Shown here: positions 42,846-55,657 of the stretch, one piece after another
Layout: each line of letters starts with the position of its first letter
How positions within the stretch are numbered: position 1 is the first letter of the stretch
Source of the DNA: Euptelea pleiosperma
Taxonomy: Eukaryota > Streptophyta > Magnoliopsida > Ranunculales > Eupteleaceae
Direction: 5' to 3'
Length of the DNA stretch: 64,000 bases
Assembly (NCBI GenBank): GCA_035048495.1
Contig: CM068549.1
Coordinates: 6,369,822 to 6,433,821, forward strand
Made by a program: the position numbers and the translations under genes
Notes under the pieces: generated by a model
What the model was told of the DNA's origin: nothing
What the model saw: the letters and a program-made list of their open reading frames with translations, nothing else
The model's database searches: none

Positions 42846-45800
42846 GGTCAATACTCTGGACAACAGAGCACATTTCAGAATCAGCAAAGAGTTCCCCAGA
42901 ACTTTCAGAACCAACAGATTGTCCCAACTAATTCTTCCGCCTATAACTATAATGCCCCGATGAGCTCGAGTCGCGAATTGGTGCCTCAGCTCCCATTAGC
43001 TGCTCCCCAACAGTCGGTCCCCAAACCCAGTATCGAGGACCTTCTAGCTCAACTCATTACTCAATCTATGCAACGCCTAGAGCAACAGCAACAGCAATCC
43101 ATGCTTCGTCTAGAGCAACGCTTAGGTAACCTGGAAGCTGAGAAAGCTAAAGGCATCTTCCCTAGCCAACCCATCGCTAACCCAAAAGGAAATGCCAAAG
43201 GAGCAGTATATGAGATCGGTTCCCAATCTCAAAGCCAGAATGAGAATTGTCAAGGGGAGGTGCAAGCTGTAACCACCCTACGATCTGGAAAAACTGTGGA
43301 CATGGGAGTCCAACCACCACCGGTGCCATCTCCAGCACCCATCACTCGCACCGTGGAAACTAGTCCAAATCCTACCTCTGCTTCTTCTACCTCTGCACCA
43401 ACATCAGATATCCCTGTGCAGAAATCCAAGGCTAAAGACAAATCCATTTGTCGAGTAAAGCCTCCCTTCCCAGACAGACTTGTCCAAGATAAGCGGGATC
43501 AGCAATTCTCTGAGATCTTAGATGTCTTTAAAGACGTCCAGATCAATATCCCATTCCTTTCTGCTATCAAGCAAATCCCTTCCTATGCCAAATTCCTCAA
43601 GGACTTGTGCATAGTTAAGCGGCGTACGCATGTACCCAAAGCTGCCTTCTTGGCCGAAAAAGCTACCGCGTTCATTCAACGCAATAGTGTGATCAAACAC
43701 AAGGATCCAGGTAGCCCAACTGTCCAATGTGAAATTGGAGACAACTTTAGCTGCACTGCCTTGCTAGATTTAGGGGCTAGCGTTAACCTCATACCATTCT
43801 CGGTATATCAACAGTTAGGACTGAAAGATATGAAGCCTACCAATGTCACCCTGAAATTGGCTGATCAGTCCATCAAGATTCCAAGAGGAATCATTGAAGA
43901 TGTCCTAGTAAAAGTCGCTGACTTTTATTATCCTGTGGACTTTATCATTCTAGACACCGAGCCATGTCAGGATAACCGCATTCCGGTCATCTTAGGCCGT
44001 CCATTCCTTGCCACTGCGAACGCACACATCGGGTGCCGGGACGGAAACATGTCCATTGCTTTCGGTAACCTCAAAGCTGAGGTCAACATCTTTCGTTTAA
44101 TGCAACAAGATGCCGATCGCGAAGTGACCGATGGAATGTGTGCCGTTGAGAGTCTAATCCCGGACTCCACCGAAGATATTCTTAAGCAGTATCTAGAACA
44201 CTTTGGAGCTGACTTTGCAACAGAGTCAGCTATTTTTGATCTCAATGATCTTTTGGAGACTGCTCCATTGCTAGAGTTGCCCGCTCCACTCATCGAGTTC
44301 GAGCCTCTGATAACCATGGCCAGAGAACCCATCCTTCCTTTACCTACTGAAGTCAAACCTCTTCAATCCGTGTCTTCTGTGACACCTATTTCTACTCCAT
44401 CTGCTCCAATATTGGAGCTTAAGCCTCTTCCCACAGATCTTTCCTATGCCTATCTTGGTCCTAAGGAAACCTACCCTGTCATTATTGCTTCCGCTTTGTC
44501 TGAGAGTGAACGTAAGAAACTTCTCGAGCTACTCAACGAGCACAAATCTGCGATAGGTTGGACTATAGATGATATTCGAGGCATAGACCACTCGGTGTGC
44601 CAACATCACATCTATCTTGAGGATGAATCCAAAACCTCTCGAGAACACCAGAGGAGATTGAACCCCGTCTTGAAGGATGTAGTCCGGGACGAGGTCCTTA
44701 AACTGTTAGATGCAGGTATCATTTACCCCATCTCCGATAGCAAATGGGTGAGTCCTATTCATGTCGTCCCTAAAAAGGCAGGATTCACAGTTGTGGAAAA
44801 TGAGAACAAGGAAATGGTAACCCAACGCCTGAAGAAAGGGTGGAGAGTCTGCATCGATTACCGACGACTCAACACCAACACTAGGAAGGACCATTTTCCT
44901 TTACCCTTCATAGACCAAATGTTGGAGAGACTAGCAGGTCACTCCTATTACTGCTTCCTCTATGGTTACTCAGGGTATAATCAAATACCAATCGCCCCTG
45001 AGGATCACGAGAAGACAACCTTCACTTGTCCCTTTGGCACTTTTGCCTACAAGTGCATGCCCTTTGGCCTCTGCAATGCACCCGCGACCTTTCAAAGGTG
45101 TATGATGAGCATATTCTCTGACATGGTGGAAAAATTCCTCGAAGTCTTTATGGACGACTTCTCAGTTTTTGGGTCATCCTTTGATGACTGTCTGAACCAT
45201 CTAGGGCTTGTACTTCACCGCTGTCAGGACAAGCGACTTGTCCTCAATTGGGAGAAATGCCACTTCATGGTGAAGAAGGGCATTGTTCTGGGACATGTCA
45301 TTTCCCATCAGGGCATTGAGGTCGACAAAGCTAAAATCGATATCATCTCGACCTTGCCCATTCCTAAGTCCGTGCGTGACATCCGGTCCTTTTTGGGACA
45401 CGAAGGATTCTATAGGAGATTCATCAAGGACTTCTCTCAAATCGCTCGACCTCTGTCCCATCTCCTGGCTAAAGATAGTCCTTTCGACTTTAATGCTGAC
45501 TGTGTCAAGGCATTCGAGCATCTCAAATCTGAGCTCACTACTGCGCCCATTATCTGTCCCCCAGACTGGACTCTACCTTTTGAGGTAATGTGTGATGCTT
45601 CTGACTACGCGTTAGGTGCTGTTCTAGGGCAGAGAGTTGACAAAAGGTCACACGTGATCTACTACGCGAGCAAAACTCTTAACTCTGCCCAAATGAATTA
45701 CTCTACCACTGAGAAAGAACTCTTGGCGGTAGTCTTCGCCCTTGATAAATTCCGTCAGTACCTCTTAGCCACTAAGGTGGTTGTGTACACTGATCATGCA

Positions 45801-47234
45801 GCCCTTCGTTATCTCATGTCGAAAAAGGAAACCAAACCTCGATTAATTCGATGGATTCTCTTACTGCAGGAATTCGACCTCGAGATTAAGGATAAGAAAG
45901 GAACTGAGAATGTAGTGGCTGATCACTTGTCTAGACTGACTTTAGAGTCATCCTTCGACACCCAGCCCATCCCTGAAACCTTTCCAGACGAACAACTGTT
46001 CGCCATCTCTGTTAATCCTTGGTATGCTGACATTGTCAACTACCTTGTCACCGAAGAAATGCCTTCACACTGGTCAAAACAGGACAAAAGCCAATTCCTA
46101 GCAAGAGTTAAGTACTACTCTTGGGATGACCCTTATTTGTATAAATACTGTCCTGACCAGATCATTCGTCTCTGTGTCCCTGAGTCGGACCAACTCAATA
46201 TCTTGTCCTCGTGTCATGACCAACCTTGTGGTGGTCATTTCAGTACTAAGAAAACTACAGAAAAAGTTCTGCAATGCGGATTCTACTGGCCCACATTATT
46301 TAAAGATGCCCATATCTATAGCAAAACTTGTCCTAATTGCCAGCATCTAGGCCGCATCTCCCAGAGGAACATGATGCCCCTAACTCCCATCCAGGTCGAT
46401 GAAATATTTGACATTTGGGGCATCGACTTCATGGGCCCCTTTCCAGTTTCCTATGGTTTTGAGTACATTCTCCTTGCGGTAGACTATGTATCCAAATGGA
46501 TAGAAGCCATTCCCACCAAGACCAATGACCACAAAGTGGTGGTCAAATTCCTAAAGGAGTTCATCTTCGCCAGATTCGATGCCCCTAAGGCCATCATTAG
46601 TGATGGGGGCACCCATTTCTGCAATAGGATATTCGAGAAATTAATGAAAAAGTATGGGGTAACCCACAAGGTTGCCCTAGCTTATCATCCGCAGACTAGT
46701 GGTCAAGTGGAGGTTTCTAATCGTCAGATCAAGCAGATCTTGGAGAAGACAGTCAATACCACACGTAAAGACTGGTCTACTCGTCTCACTGATGCTTTAT
46801 GGGCATACAGAACCGCCTACAAGACCCCACTCAATATGTCTCCCTATCGTCTCGTCTTTGGGAAACCTTGTCATCTACCGGTAGAGATTGAACATCGTGC
46901 CCTGTGGGCCATTAAGAAACTCAACTTCGACCTCGACTCTGCAGGGGAGGAGAGAAAACTTCAAATGAATGAGTTAGAAGAACTCAGAAATGATGCCTAC
47001 AACTTGTCCAAGAATTACAAAGCAAAAATGAAGTGGATACATGACAAGAGCATCCTCAGGAAAGAGTTCCATCCAGGACAGAAGGTCCTTCTTTATAATT
47101 CCCATCTTCATCTCTTCCCTGGGAAATTGAAATCTAGGTGGACCGGTCCTTATACGGTCACAGCAGTCACACCCTTTGGGGCAATCACTATTGAGGATCC
47201 CAAGGATCACTCCTCTTTTCAGGTCAATGGGTAG
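42846..47234 (+). CDS. pol: ATH1 Pol: protease, RT, RNase H, integrase
   Basis: Same frame as gag. Residues are counted from the first ATG at 42960 (1424 aa). Gln-rich linker ~1-160; Athila pre-protease segment ~175-230; aspartic protease DLGAS at 270-274; RT with FMDD at 730-733; RNase H with D879, E918, D945 and D988. Integrase has an HHCC finger from H1086 and the catalytic triad D1156, D1215, E1251 (the last pair spaced 35). The C-terminus [18 protein letters not shown] fits Athila and lacks a chromodomain. The stop TAG (47232-47234) falls where relatives continue through a Gln-Arg-Leu motif, and the frame stays open another 17 codons after it. All catalytic residues are intact. Confidence 0.95.
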   Translation, partial: GQYSGQQSTFQNQQRVPQNFQNQQIVPTNSSAYNYNAPMSSSRELVPQLPLAAPQQSVPKPSIEDLLAQLITQSMQRLEQQQQQSMLRLEQRLGNLEAEKAKGIFPSQPIANPKGNAKGAVYEIGSQSQSQNENCQGEVQAVTTLRSGKTVDMGVQPPPVPSPAPITRTVETSPNPTSASSTSAPTSDIPVQKSKAKDKSICRVKPPFPDRLVQDKRDQQFSEILDVFKDVQINIPFLSAIKQIPSYAKFLKDLCIVKRRTHVPKAAFLAEKATAFIQRNSVIKHKDPGSPTVQCEIGDNFSCTALLDLGASVNLIPFSVYQQLGLKDMKPTNVTLKLADQSIKIPRGIIEDVLVKVADFYYPVDFIILDTEPCQDNRIPVILGRPFLATANAHIGCRDGNMSIAFGNLKAEVNIFRLMQQDADREVTDGMCAVESLIPDSTEDILKQYLEHFGADFATESAIFDLNDLLETAPLLELPAPLIEFEPLITMAREPILPLPTEVKPLQSVSSVTPISTPSAPILELKPLPTDLSYAYLGPKETYPVIIASALSESERKKLLELLNEHKSAIGWTIDDIRGIDHSVCQHHIYLEDESKTSREHQRRLNPVLKDVVRDEVLKLLDAGIIYPISDSKWVSPIHVVPKKAGFTVVENENKEMVTQRLKKGWRVCIDYRRLNTNTRKDHFPLPFIDQMLERLAGHSYYCFLYGYSGYNQIPIAPEDHEKTTFTCPFGTFAYKCMPFGLCNAPATFQRCMMSIFSDMVEKFLEVFMDDFSVFGSSFDDCLNHLGLVLHRCQDKRLVLNWEKCHFMVKKGIVLGHVISHQGIEVDKAKIDIISTLPIPKSVRDIRSFLGHEGFYRRFIKDFSQIARPLSHLLAKDSPFDFNADCVKAFEHLKSELTTAPIICPPDWTLPFEVMCDASDYALGAVLGQRVDKRSHVIYYASKTLNSAQMNYSTTEKELLAVVFALDKFRQYLLATKVVVYTDHAALRYLMSKKETKPRLIRWILLLQEFDLEIKDKKGTENVVADHLSRLTLESSFDTQPIPETFPDEQLFAISVNPWYADIVNYLVTEEMPSHWSKQDKSQFLARVKYYSWDDPYLYKYCPDQIIRLCVPESDQLNILSSCHDQPCGGHFSTKKTTEKVLQCGFYWPTLFKDAHIYSKTCPNCQHLGRISQRNMMPLTPIQVDEIFDIWGIDFMGPFPVSYGFEYILLAVDYVSKWIEAIPTKTNDHKVVVKFLKEFIFARFDAPKAIISDGGTHFCNRIFEKLMKKYGVTHKVALAYHPQTSGQVEVSNRQIKQILEKTVNTTRKDWSTRLTDALWAYRTAYKTPLNMSPYRLVFGKPCHLPVEIEHRALWAIKKLNFDLDSAGEERKLQMNELEELRNDAYNLSKNYKAKMKWIHDKSILRKEFHPGQKVLLYNSHLHLFPGKLKSRWTGPYTVTAVTPFGAITIEDPKDHSSFQVNG

Positions 47235-47608
47235 CGTCTAAAACAGTTCCATGAACTTGACGTATTGTTCATTCAGACTTTTTAGATCGATCTCATTGAT
47301 CCTATCTATGTCGACTGATGATCCACTCAGTCTCCTGTGCTCCAACTTGGTTGGGGGTGCCTGTCACCCCCGTCATGTCTAGCTGAAGACATAAAACTTA
47401 GCGCTTTCGGAAAGGCAATTCCGGTATTCCTAGAGTACATGAGTCTCATGCATTTGTTATTACTGTCATATCTCTGGAAATGCAGGTACATTCATTCTTC
47501 CGATCATCAGGTACCACACACTGTCGAGTTTCTGCCCACTTGGTAACATCCTCCCTGAACCTTTGCACCATCATCACTGATTTTTCATCATTTTATATCC
47601 CGGTCATG

Positions 47609-47626
47609 AGCACCGAGGACGGTGCT
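47609..47626 (+). repeat. 3' region hairpin (7-bp stem, AGGA loop)
   Basis: AGCACCG-AGGA-CGGTGCT before ATATTTTGGTTGGGGGTGGG. Confidence 0.92.
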
Positions 47627-49187
47627 ATATTTTGGTTGGGGGTGGGGTATTTACCAAAACTCATGTCTTTATTTTGATAAAAAAAAAAAAAAAAAAAACG
47701 TTGTTTTTGGGGTGATTTCCGATGTTCTCCAAAAGTTTTCTAGAATTTCAAAAATGTGTCAAATATCCTGACTTTGATTAGCTAAAAACCTTTGTTAAGA
47801 CAGTATTGAGGATGTCAATTTTTGTTTAAAGTTAGCGTTGAGTCAAGTCAAGCGTGACTACAGCAGGTTTGAAAACTCAGAAAAACTCATATTCGGCACA
47901 ATTGTACACTATCAATATCAGAGTCACCCTAAGTTTAGAAATTCTGGAGATCCTGTGAGAATAATTGTGGAGACCTAACCCAGTGAGCTTTCGAGCCTTT
48001 AATTAATTCAGAGCGTTATACAACAATTCTGAGTCACAAGATGACTCACTATTCTTCATGCCCGCAATATTCGTTGAGAGATCTCATTATCTTTTGCTTC
48101 GATCATAAAACTCGGAACGACATCAAAATTGGATTACTACAACAGAACCTTCTCTGTATCTAGTCAAGACAGTATACATGATAGTGCAAACCCTAGAAAA
48201 TGATTTAGGCCATTTTTTTCTAAACCATTCAGCCTTTTTACTCACCTGAATTATACTTCACTAGAAACCCTTTGAACCTTTCTATAAAAGCCTTTTCTTT
48301 GCAAACCCATCAACCTAAAATCCAGTCCAGCTACGAAATATGACTGGCTACCCTTATTTTGAGATGGACAAAAGAATAACTGATGTGGGTGTACCGTGAA
48401 AAAGAAAAGTAAAGAAGAAGAATCAAAAGGAAAAGAAAGTGGTTCAAGCTAAAAACAAAATATGGAAAGAAAGTATGAAGAAGAGCTGAAAAGAAATTGA
48501 GCAGTCTTAGAAATATCAAGAAAAAGAAAAAAATACGAAAAAAAAAAAAAAAAAAAAAAGAGGAAAAAGAACCAGATAATGGTGTTACGCCGCGGGAAAA
48601 ATGCAAGAAAATGACAATATCCTCTCAAGATCTTTGAAATCCTGTATCCCTTTATCTCTCTACACCTGACCTAAGCCTCATTACAACCCAGGAAAGTCCT
48701 ACTTGATTCTAGGATAGTACGATCATAAAATGTGGAGATTGGAGAAAGAGAAGCTATAGAGTTTGATCTGACGTTCCTGAGTGAAGTGGTATTCCAATCA
48801 TGAGATCTTCTTCTGTTAAAGATGTCCTTCCTTCAAATAAAACATATGTGAGATCTTTTGCCTCTTTATATTAAATATATCTCCTCACATATAAATTGAG
48901 AGAAAAGAAGAAAACCCTTCTTGTGTGATTCTATTCTGAGTGCTAAACATGTGAGATTTGAGGTCGAGGCATAAAAACTTAGAGGTGATCTGGAAATCTT
49001 TACTGTCGGATGATGAGAACGTTGAGTACACACACACGCAGAGTCTGACTATTCTGGGTCATGATTATCAGTTTGTAGTCTTGCGAAAACTTTCAAACTC
49101 TTCGCTAGCATGTAAATGTTTTCCCGGAGCTAATGTGAAAGTGTGCAGCATGTGCAGAGCCCTTTTAAGCTCATTTATTTCGCACTA

Positions 49188-49206
49188 ATTGCCAAGGATT
49201 GGCAAT
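49188..49206 (+). repeat. Hairpin adjoining the polypurine tract
   Basis: ATTGCCAA-GGA-TTGGCAAT. Confidence 0.92.
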
Positions 49207-49211
49207 ATGCT

Positions 49212-49223
49212 AGTTGGGGGTTG
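49212..49223 (+). other. Polypurine tract of ATH1
   Basis: AGTTGGGGGTTG abutting the 3' LTR. Confidence 0.87.
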
Positions 49224-49679
49224 TGATATTCGCTCAAAAGTGCTTATTTTAAGCAATTATCCTTTTAGCGTTATTGCATTCTCCTACGTAAAATGCTCTA
49301 TTTATCTACTTTTCTACGTAATAGTCCCTTCTGTTGCGTAGAACACACTTTTCTGGACGAAATGGTATATTTGCATGCATTAAACACATTTTCAGAAGTC
49401 TAGATATTAAGCCGTTCTGATAAAGTCTCATTACGCGCTTCTTCTGTCGCAGGAAACCCCGATGGGACGATTCTCGAGACTTGTGGGCCCAAATCGATCA
49501 TGAAAGCCCATTATCAAAGCTTAAAGAGCCCACATGCTATGACTAGAAGATATGGGCCAAATATGGGCTGAATAAGAGGACCAAAAAGCCGGCCCAAAGA
49601 ACGAAGAGAGCAGGAGAGCCAATGACCAAGAGATGGACCAAAGCGTTTAAAGCCACATGAGTCAGCAAAGAATGATAGT

Positions 49680-49737
49680 CGACTCTACTGGAGAAGCGTG
49701 AGGATGGTCACAGTGAAAACCAGGGTTCCAGACCCTC
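49680..49737 (+). promoter_or_regulatory. tRNA-like module in U3
   Basis: CTACTGG-AGAAGC, 23 nt, CAGGG-TTCCAGA-CCCTC, then TTTT. Confidence 0.6.
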
Positions 49738-50419
49738 CGCCAGTGCTTTTCTCTCTATTTTCTGATACTTTCTCTCTCATCTCTCCTTATTCTCTCTCTC
49801 TCTCTTCATCTCTCGGTCCTCGAATCTACTGACCTAACCCCAGAACTCCTGCCCATCGGCTCTATCTCATCTCCCTTAGCTTTCTGACCGTTGGATCTTC
49901 CATCTGACCGTTGGATCTTCAATCGGACCGTTGGATCTCTCTAGATCCGTCGATCTATCAATCTGGGTCCCATTCAAGTCACCATCCATCCGATTGCCAT
50001 CAGACTGTCTGTCACATCATCTTTTGAGACGATGGACATCATCAATCCATGTGGGCCAGTAGCCGGGCCCATCATCATCGACCCGCTGTCCGACCAGTTA
50101 GTGGACCCCGTGAATTTCCAAAAAATTTTAATTAAATTTCAAAAAATGGGGGGTCCACTAAATGGGGACATTCCCCAAGGAAAAGTAGACTTTTACTTAA
50201 AAAAAAAAAAATATTTTTTTTTTATTTCAAAAATACCCTATTTCCATTAAAGGAAATAAGGAGCTTTATAAGAGGAGGGAGAAGGGTTCGTTTGAACCCT
50301 AATCCCCCTCCAATCTCTTCCATTCTCTCCCCCTATCAATCCCGCACGGATCCCTTCACCCTTAGCCCCATTTTCCTTTTCTTCTCCACCTTCTTCTTCA
50401 TCTTCTTCATCACGTCATT

Positions 50420-50446
50420 GCCGGAGTTGCAGGCTACAACTCCGGC
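50420..50446 (+). repeat. LTR leader hairpin 1 (one mismatch)
   Basis: As 38704-38730 but with G to A in the right arm. Confidence 0.88.
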
Positions 50447-50579
50447 CGATCAAGATCTCCTCCACCATCTCTTGCTGGCCACCCCTTACCCCTCCATTAA
50501 CGACCTCGCCATCCTCTTGCAACGGAGCAGCAGCCCCCATCACCACCCAAACCAGCAGCCCCATCTTTCTTTAACGTTG

Positions 50580-50604
50580 CTGGAGTTGCAACCTGCAACT
50601 CCAG
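50580..50604 (+). repeat. LTR leader hairpin 2 (11-bp stem)
   Basis: CTGGAGTTGCA-ACC-TGCAACTCCAG. Confidence 0.92.
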
Positions 50605-50944
50605 TCCGTTTCACCAGCAACCACCGCCTGCTACAGCCTGCTGCATCCTCCCTTCACCTTGGCTGTTGCCAAGCCATCCCTCTGCCTGCAGCCGCTCCCC
50701 ATCTCCACATCTTCCAACGGCAGTTCGCTGCCAAAAGACTCCACCACGTCTTGATCTCCATCCCACGTGCTGGTTTGCAACGTACCAAACCACCATTGCC
50801 TGCATTGCCTCTGCCTTGCTGCCTTCACCGTTAAAAGCCACCATTGGAGGACTGCGTGGCTGACTTTTATCCTCCTTTGCCGCCTCTCTCTCAGCCGCCA
50901 TCATCCCTCTCTTCTTCCTCACCGCTAAACCCAAGGAAAAACCA

Positions 50945-50976
<32 letters not shown>

Positions 50977-51578
50977 AATAGAGAAAGAGGAGAGAAAAAA
51001 AAAGACGGTTGGGTGTGCTCAGCCCATCCCGAACTATCCCACGCATCTACAGTCAACACCACCAGCGAACCACTCACCGGGCACATCTTATCTCTCCAAA
51101 TAAGTTGAAGGTAAAACATTTTTTTACCATAGTTTCTCTCTCTAGAACTTTCTCCCTTTCTCTCTCTCTCCTCCCTTTCTCTCTCTAGAATAATGCTTTC
51201 TTTCTCTCTATTAGATTAGTCTTTCATTCAAGCAATGTAAGCAACTTTTATTTCAAATAATAAAATAGTTATTTTTTTGGGCAATTTGTTATTGTTGATC
51301 ATTCTATATGCTTTTTGATAAATTCTCTCTCTAAGAAAATAGATTTTTAAATCTCGTGATCATCACTCTCACCCCTCCATCCTTTATTTTTATCATTTTC
51401 TGTGGAAAAATTCGTCATTTTATGTTCTTGTCTGCGCTACTAATCCCGAGGGTGGATCGACATCCTAAACTTCCCACTGTGCAAGAATTCTAAATTTTGC
51501 AGGATAATCGGATCAAATTACAAATCTTGTTGATTCTAGGGTTTCCGTAACCAACGACGCGGAAAATACCTACTTTCA

Positions 51579-51971
51579 CAGTCAACTTGAGTTAGTACTA
51601 GCGGATTTGCTTTGAAGAGTGTATCCTGATGAGAACTTAAAGAGTGAAAAGTTAGTCCGGCGGGTAATAGAAGATAAACCAGTGGTCCGCACACTGTCAT
51701 AATCTACACTATCCCTATACTAAACAAGATAATTCATAATACTATCCTGATTGTTTAGAAATAGGATTATCTGTTGCTCTGTGTGCATCATCTAGGCTCA
51801 TTTGGTTTCGTAGTCCTCATATTTTTTACCGACTCTAGGGCTTGCTTTTACAAGAATATGCTCGTTTGGATTTGATCCAACCCGAGACTGATTCGATTTG
51901 AGAGTCAGTCTACCGCACCGCTCTCTTCCACCTAATCTATCTCCCTACTCTGAGAGACTCACATCTCTCTG
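51579..51971 (+). mobile_element. NA2 leader, second part
   Basis: Opens with the second CAGTC and continues the NA2 leader exactly where 37490 stopped (AACTTGAGTTAGTACTAGCGG in NA1 at about 24338). Confidence 0.9.
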
Positions 51972-53703
51972 ATGGATGTTGAACGGCCTCTATTCGAGAC
52001 CTATCACAATTTCTTTGAAGATCTAGGAGATAACTCTGAGCACTGGTATACCAATCCTGAGTGTCGTCATGACACTCTAGTCTCACAGAGTTCGATGGGA
52101 CATGAAGCACAGGGCGATCCAATGCTAAAATCCCTACTTAAGGATTTGAGAAACTCAGTTTCCGCCCTTGATGTTGCGGTCCAGAAGCCTATTTATCACT
52201 CTAAATCTGTGGGATATTTTCCTCATGTCCAGGAAGAGGTCTGTAATTTTAGTACATTTGAACCTCTGCTGCAGACCTCCTACAATAACATGTATTATCT
52301 AGATAATGGAAGTCAAAATACCTTTGAATGGGAACAACAGTCTTTTCCCCAGCAAAATCTACAACAGGATATGTATCATTCTGAGTTTCACCAACCTTCT
52401 AGACAATATGATGGGCAGTACTCTCAGTTGCAGTACCAGCTAGATTCACAAACTGAATATTTTGGTCAACAGTGGACCCCGCAAGATTTTCAGAGTTCGC
52501 AGATAGTCCCAGAGTCACTTCCATCCTATAACTTTCATACTCAGTCGGACTACATTCAAGAGTTGGCACCTCAGCTTCCCTTAGCTGAACCGCCACAATT
52601 TGCTACTAAACCTACTCTAGAATAACTCCTCTCACAATACATCATCCAACAACAACACTCCATGGAGAGCTTGGAACACCGTCTAGGTGAGTTAGAATCT
52701 GAGAGAGGAAGTCAACTTCACTAGCCAACCTATGGCTTATTTAGAGGGGAATACCCTGGCCACAGTCAATAATGAGGAGTCGCACAGCTGGACCCAGTAC
52801 CAGACTTTACAAGAGGAACTTGAGGTTGCTACGAACAAAGGATCGAACTACAATATTGATAAGCCAGAGTCTTCATCTTCGGTGTCCTTCAAAGCACCGA
52901 CTTCTGAACTTAGCTTAGAGGAATCATCTACCTCTGTTATTTTTATCTGGGACTCTGAAGAAGTTATTCATAACATTGAGCTATGTTTTGACTATAGGAT
53001 CCCAATTGGCCTAGACTTACCCATCCCCACCACCCTTGGATTGTGCAACAATCGTGATGAACCCATGTTTCCATCTATGGTGCCCTTACAGGCAGCTACT
53101 TCTACATCGAGCACAGAGATACCCATATCCATCTCTATCTCTGATGATTCTACATCAGCACTGGATGTAGATATTCCTACCATTGAGCAATATCTAGAAA
53201 ATGGGATTCCAGCTGCCCAAGACCTACCGTTCCCCACCGAGGATAAACACATTGAGTGTAGGGATTGGAACATCCCTCTCACATTAGGAAACCTCGAGGA
53301 CAAGGTCCATAGTTTTGACCCGCCACCATACGTCGATGTTGTCAATAAACAGTGTGCTGTAGAAAATCTAATTCAGGACTCTCCCGAGGAAAAACTCTCC
53401 CAGTGTGAAGAACACTTTGCGCCTGACTTCATCTCGGAGTCAAACAATTATACTATTACTGATCTGCAGGAGTCTGCTCCATTCAGATACATTCCCGCTA
53501 AACTCAATGAGTTTGCGGCTCTGTTAACCATGGCCAGAGAACCCACTACTGCTTTCATCTCAGTCTTTACTGAGAAGCTTCGATCCCTCCCAGCTGAACT
53601 ACATGTTTTTGTGGGTCTGCAAAGAGCACTTACTATCCTTCTCTCAGTTTACACTGAGAAAGACCTATTTTATACAGGTATACCTAGACAAGGGATAGGA
53701 TAA
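51972..53703 (+). pseudogene. NA2 Gag/Pol-remnant ORF, broken by a stop and a 2-bp deletion
   Basis: Same ORF as in NA1, with ATG at 51972. A TAA at 52623-52625 replaces a Glu codon (G to T), and near 52701-52707 two bases of a GA repeat are missing, shifting the frame. Beyond this, 52732-53703 is open for 323 codons and ends with the same GIPRQGIG tail as NA1. Relative to NA1 it keeps an extra SQNTFEWE segment, also present in NA3, so NA1 carries an in-frame deletion there. Confidence 0.85.
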
Positions 53704-54023
53704 CAGTCTCTGTTCTACCTTAGAAGACTGCAGATTCACTCAGTCTCCATGAGTTTTAACCTAGTTGGGGGTACTTGATATACCCCCATCATGTCTGGCT
53801 GAAGACATAAAACTTAGCGCTTTCGGAAAGGCAATTCCGGTATTCCTAGAGTACATGAGTCTCTATATTTGTTATTACTGTGATATCTCTGGACATGCAG
53901 GTACATTTATTCTTCAGATCATCAGGTACCACACACTGTCCAGTTTATGCCGACTTGGTAATATCCTCCTTGAACCTTTGCATCATCATTACCAATTTTT
54001 CATCATCTTTTGTCTCGGTCATG

Positions 54024-54041
54024 AGCACCGAGGACGGTGCT
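54024..54041 (+). repeat. 3' region hairpin (7-bp stem, AGGA loop)
   Basis: AGCACCG-AGGA-CGGTGCT. Confidence 0.92.
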
Positions 54042-55621
54042 ATATTTTGTTTGGGGGTGGGTTTTTACCAAAACTCATGTTTTCATTTTGATAAAAAAAT
54101 AATAATAATAATAAAAAAGGAAAAAAAAAAAGAAGAGAGAAACCTTGTGTTTTTGGGTGTGATTTCATATGATTTTCGAAAATGCCCTGACTTGATGAGT
54201 AAAAAGTTTCCGTAAAGTCTATTTATTGAAAAAGATGTCTATTTTGAAAAATCACTTATTAGCTCTTCATTCAGTTTGAAAGCAAACATTACTACAATGG
54301 ATTGAAAACTCTTTGAAAACTCAAATTTTGCAAAAATGTTCAAATATCAATGTCTGAATTATCTGAAGTTTAGATTATTGAGAAATCCAAGAAGAACAAT
54401 TGTGGAGACCTAACCCAGTGAGCTTTTGAGCTTTTCATTATTTCTGAGGGTTATAAAATTATTCTGAGGCACAAGATGACTAACAATTCTTCTAGTACCC
54501 AAATATTTCCATTGAGTGATCTCATTAACCTTTGCTTTGGTCATGGAACTCAGAACGACATCAAATTCGGATTATTACATAAAGAACCTTCTCTATATCC
54601 ATTCGAGACATCGAAGATGAAAGTACAAACCCTAGAAAATGATATAGGCCATCTTTTTAGCCAATCAGACTTTTTAGCTACCTTAACATCTATACCGTTA
54701 GAAACTATTTTTGAGCCTGTTGATGAAAACCTTTTCTTGTTAACACATCAACCAAAAACCCAATCCCAAAAAAGAGTTCAATACGATAACCTACTTCTGA
54801 GAGGGATCAAAGAGTATTTGGTATGATCATGAAAAGATAGAAACCAAGAAAGAAAAAGAAAACAAATGGTTCGAGCTAAAAAGAAACATGATTAGAAAGA
54901 AAGAAGGAAAGGTTGAAAAATAGCCAAAAAGACAAATATTGGAAGAAAAAAAAAAAAAAAAAAGTAAAGGAAATATTATCCCTGGGAAAAGTTGCAAAGA
55001 ATAGTGAGATACCCTCTCAGAATTTTTGAATACCAGAATATCCTTCTTTTCTGAACCTATCCTAAGCCTCAATACAACCTATGTAAGTCCTATTTGATTC
55101 GAGATTTGTACCATTCTCAAGTGTGGAGAATGGAGAAAAGAGAAATTATAGAGTTTGATCCAACGTTCTTAAGTGATATGACATTCCAATCATGAGATCT
55201 AATTAAATCTTCTTATACCCTCCATTCAAAAACTATATATGTGAGACGTTTGCCAGTTTCTATATTCATCTCCTCACATATAATTTGAGAGAAAAGTATA
55301 AAATCATTTCTGAGTGATTTACTTCTGAGTGGTATACAAGTGAGGATTGAGGTCGAGGCATAGAGTCTCTAAAGAGATCCAGATATATCTACTGCCAGAT
55401 AAGGATGATGTTGAACACACATACACACACACTGAGTCTGAGTAATCTTTTGTTTGAAGGTCTATTTGTAGAAGTGTTGCATTTTGCTAATTAGTTCTAA
55501 TTTGTGAATGATTTCTTGCATCCTTAAAATAATCTGACAAAACGGAGTTTTTTCTGAATAATGCAAATAAGTTTTCTAGCATGTTATGCCTAGCCCTCTT
55601 TCGCTCACTTATTTCGCAATA

Positions 55622-55640
55622 ATTGCCAAGGATTGGCAAT
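55622..55640 (+). repeat. Hairpin adjoining the polypurine tract
   Basis: ATTGCCAA-GGA-TTGGCAAT. Confidence 0.92.
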
Positions 55641-55657
55641 ATGCTAGTTGGGGGTTG

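Larger units (their letters stand above)
47235..49223 (+). mobile_element. ATH1 3' region, 2 kb, non-coding
   Basis: Contains the family-wide block (47345-47660) with a hairpin and an internal polypurine run, then sequence shared closely with NA0 but diverged from NA1/NA2, an A-rich tract near 48540, the tract-adjoining hairpin and the polypurine tract. No env-like gene. Confidence 0.85.
37491..51578 (+). mobile_element. ATH1: full-length autonomous Athila-lineage Ty3/gypsy element
   Basis: 14,088 bp with LTRs 37491-39853 and 49224-51578 and target duplication CAGTC (37486-37490, 51579-51583). Contains a tRNA-Asp-type primer site, 1.8-kb leader, gag-pol, 2-kb 3' region and polypurine tract. 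Athila assignment rests on Gag (LPTFRGLPREDPYSHIREF), the pre-protease segment ([23 protein letters not shown]), the DLGAS protease and the lack of a chromodomain. By eye the two LTRs differ at roughly 17 substitutions plus length changes, so it is the youngest insertion, as nesting predicts. No env-like ORF seen. Confidence 0.95.
49224..51578 (+). repeat. ATH1 3' LTR (type B, 2355 bp)
   Basis: Near-identical to the 5' LTR. Hairpins at 50420-50446 (one mismatched pair) and 50580-50604, TATA box at 50265, donor motif at 51111. Confidence 0.95.
53704..55657 (+). mobile_element. NA2 3' region
   Basis: Homologous to NA1 26443-28407. Hairpin at 54024-54041, internal polypurine run at about 54049-54061, tract hairpin at 55622-55640, polypurine tract at 55646-55657. 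An ATG-initiated frame of 116 codons (54476-54826) is open here, but NA1 has a stop in it and ATH1 does not keep it. I list it only as a weak possibility. Confidence 0.8.
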
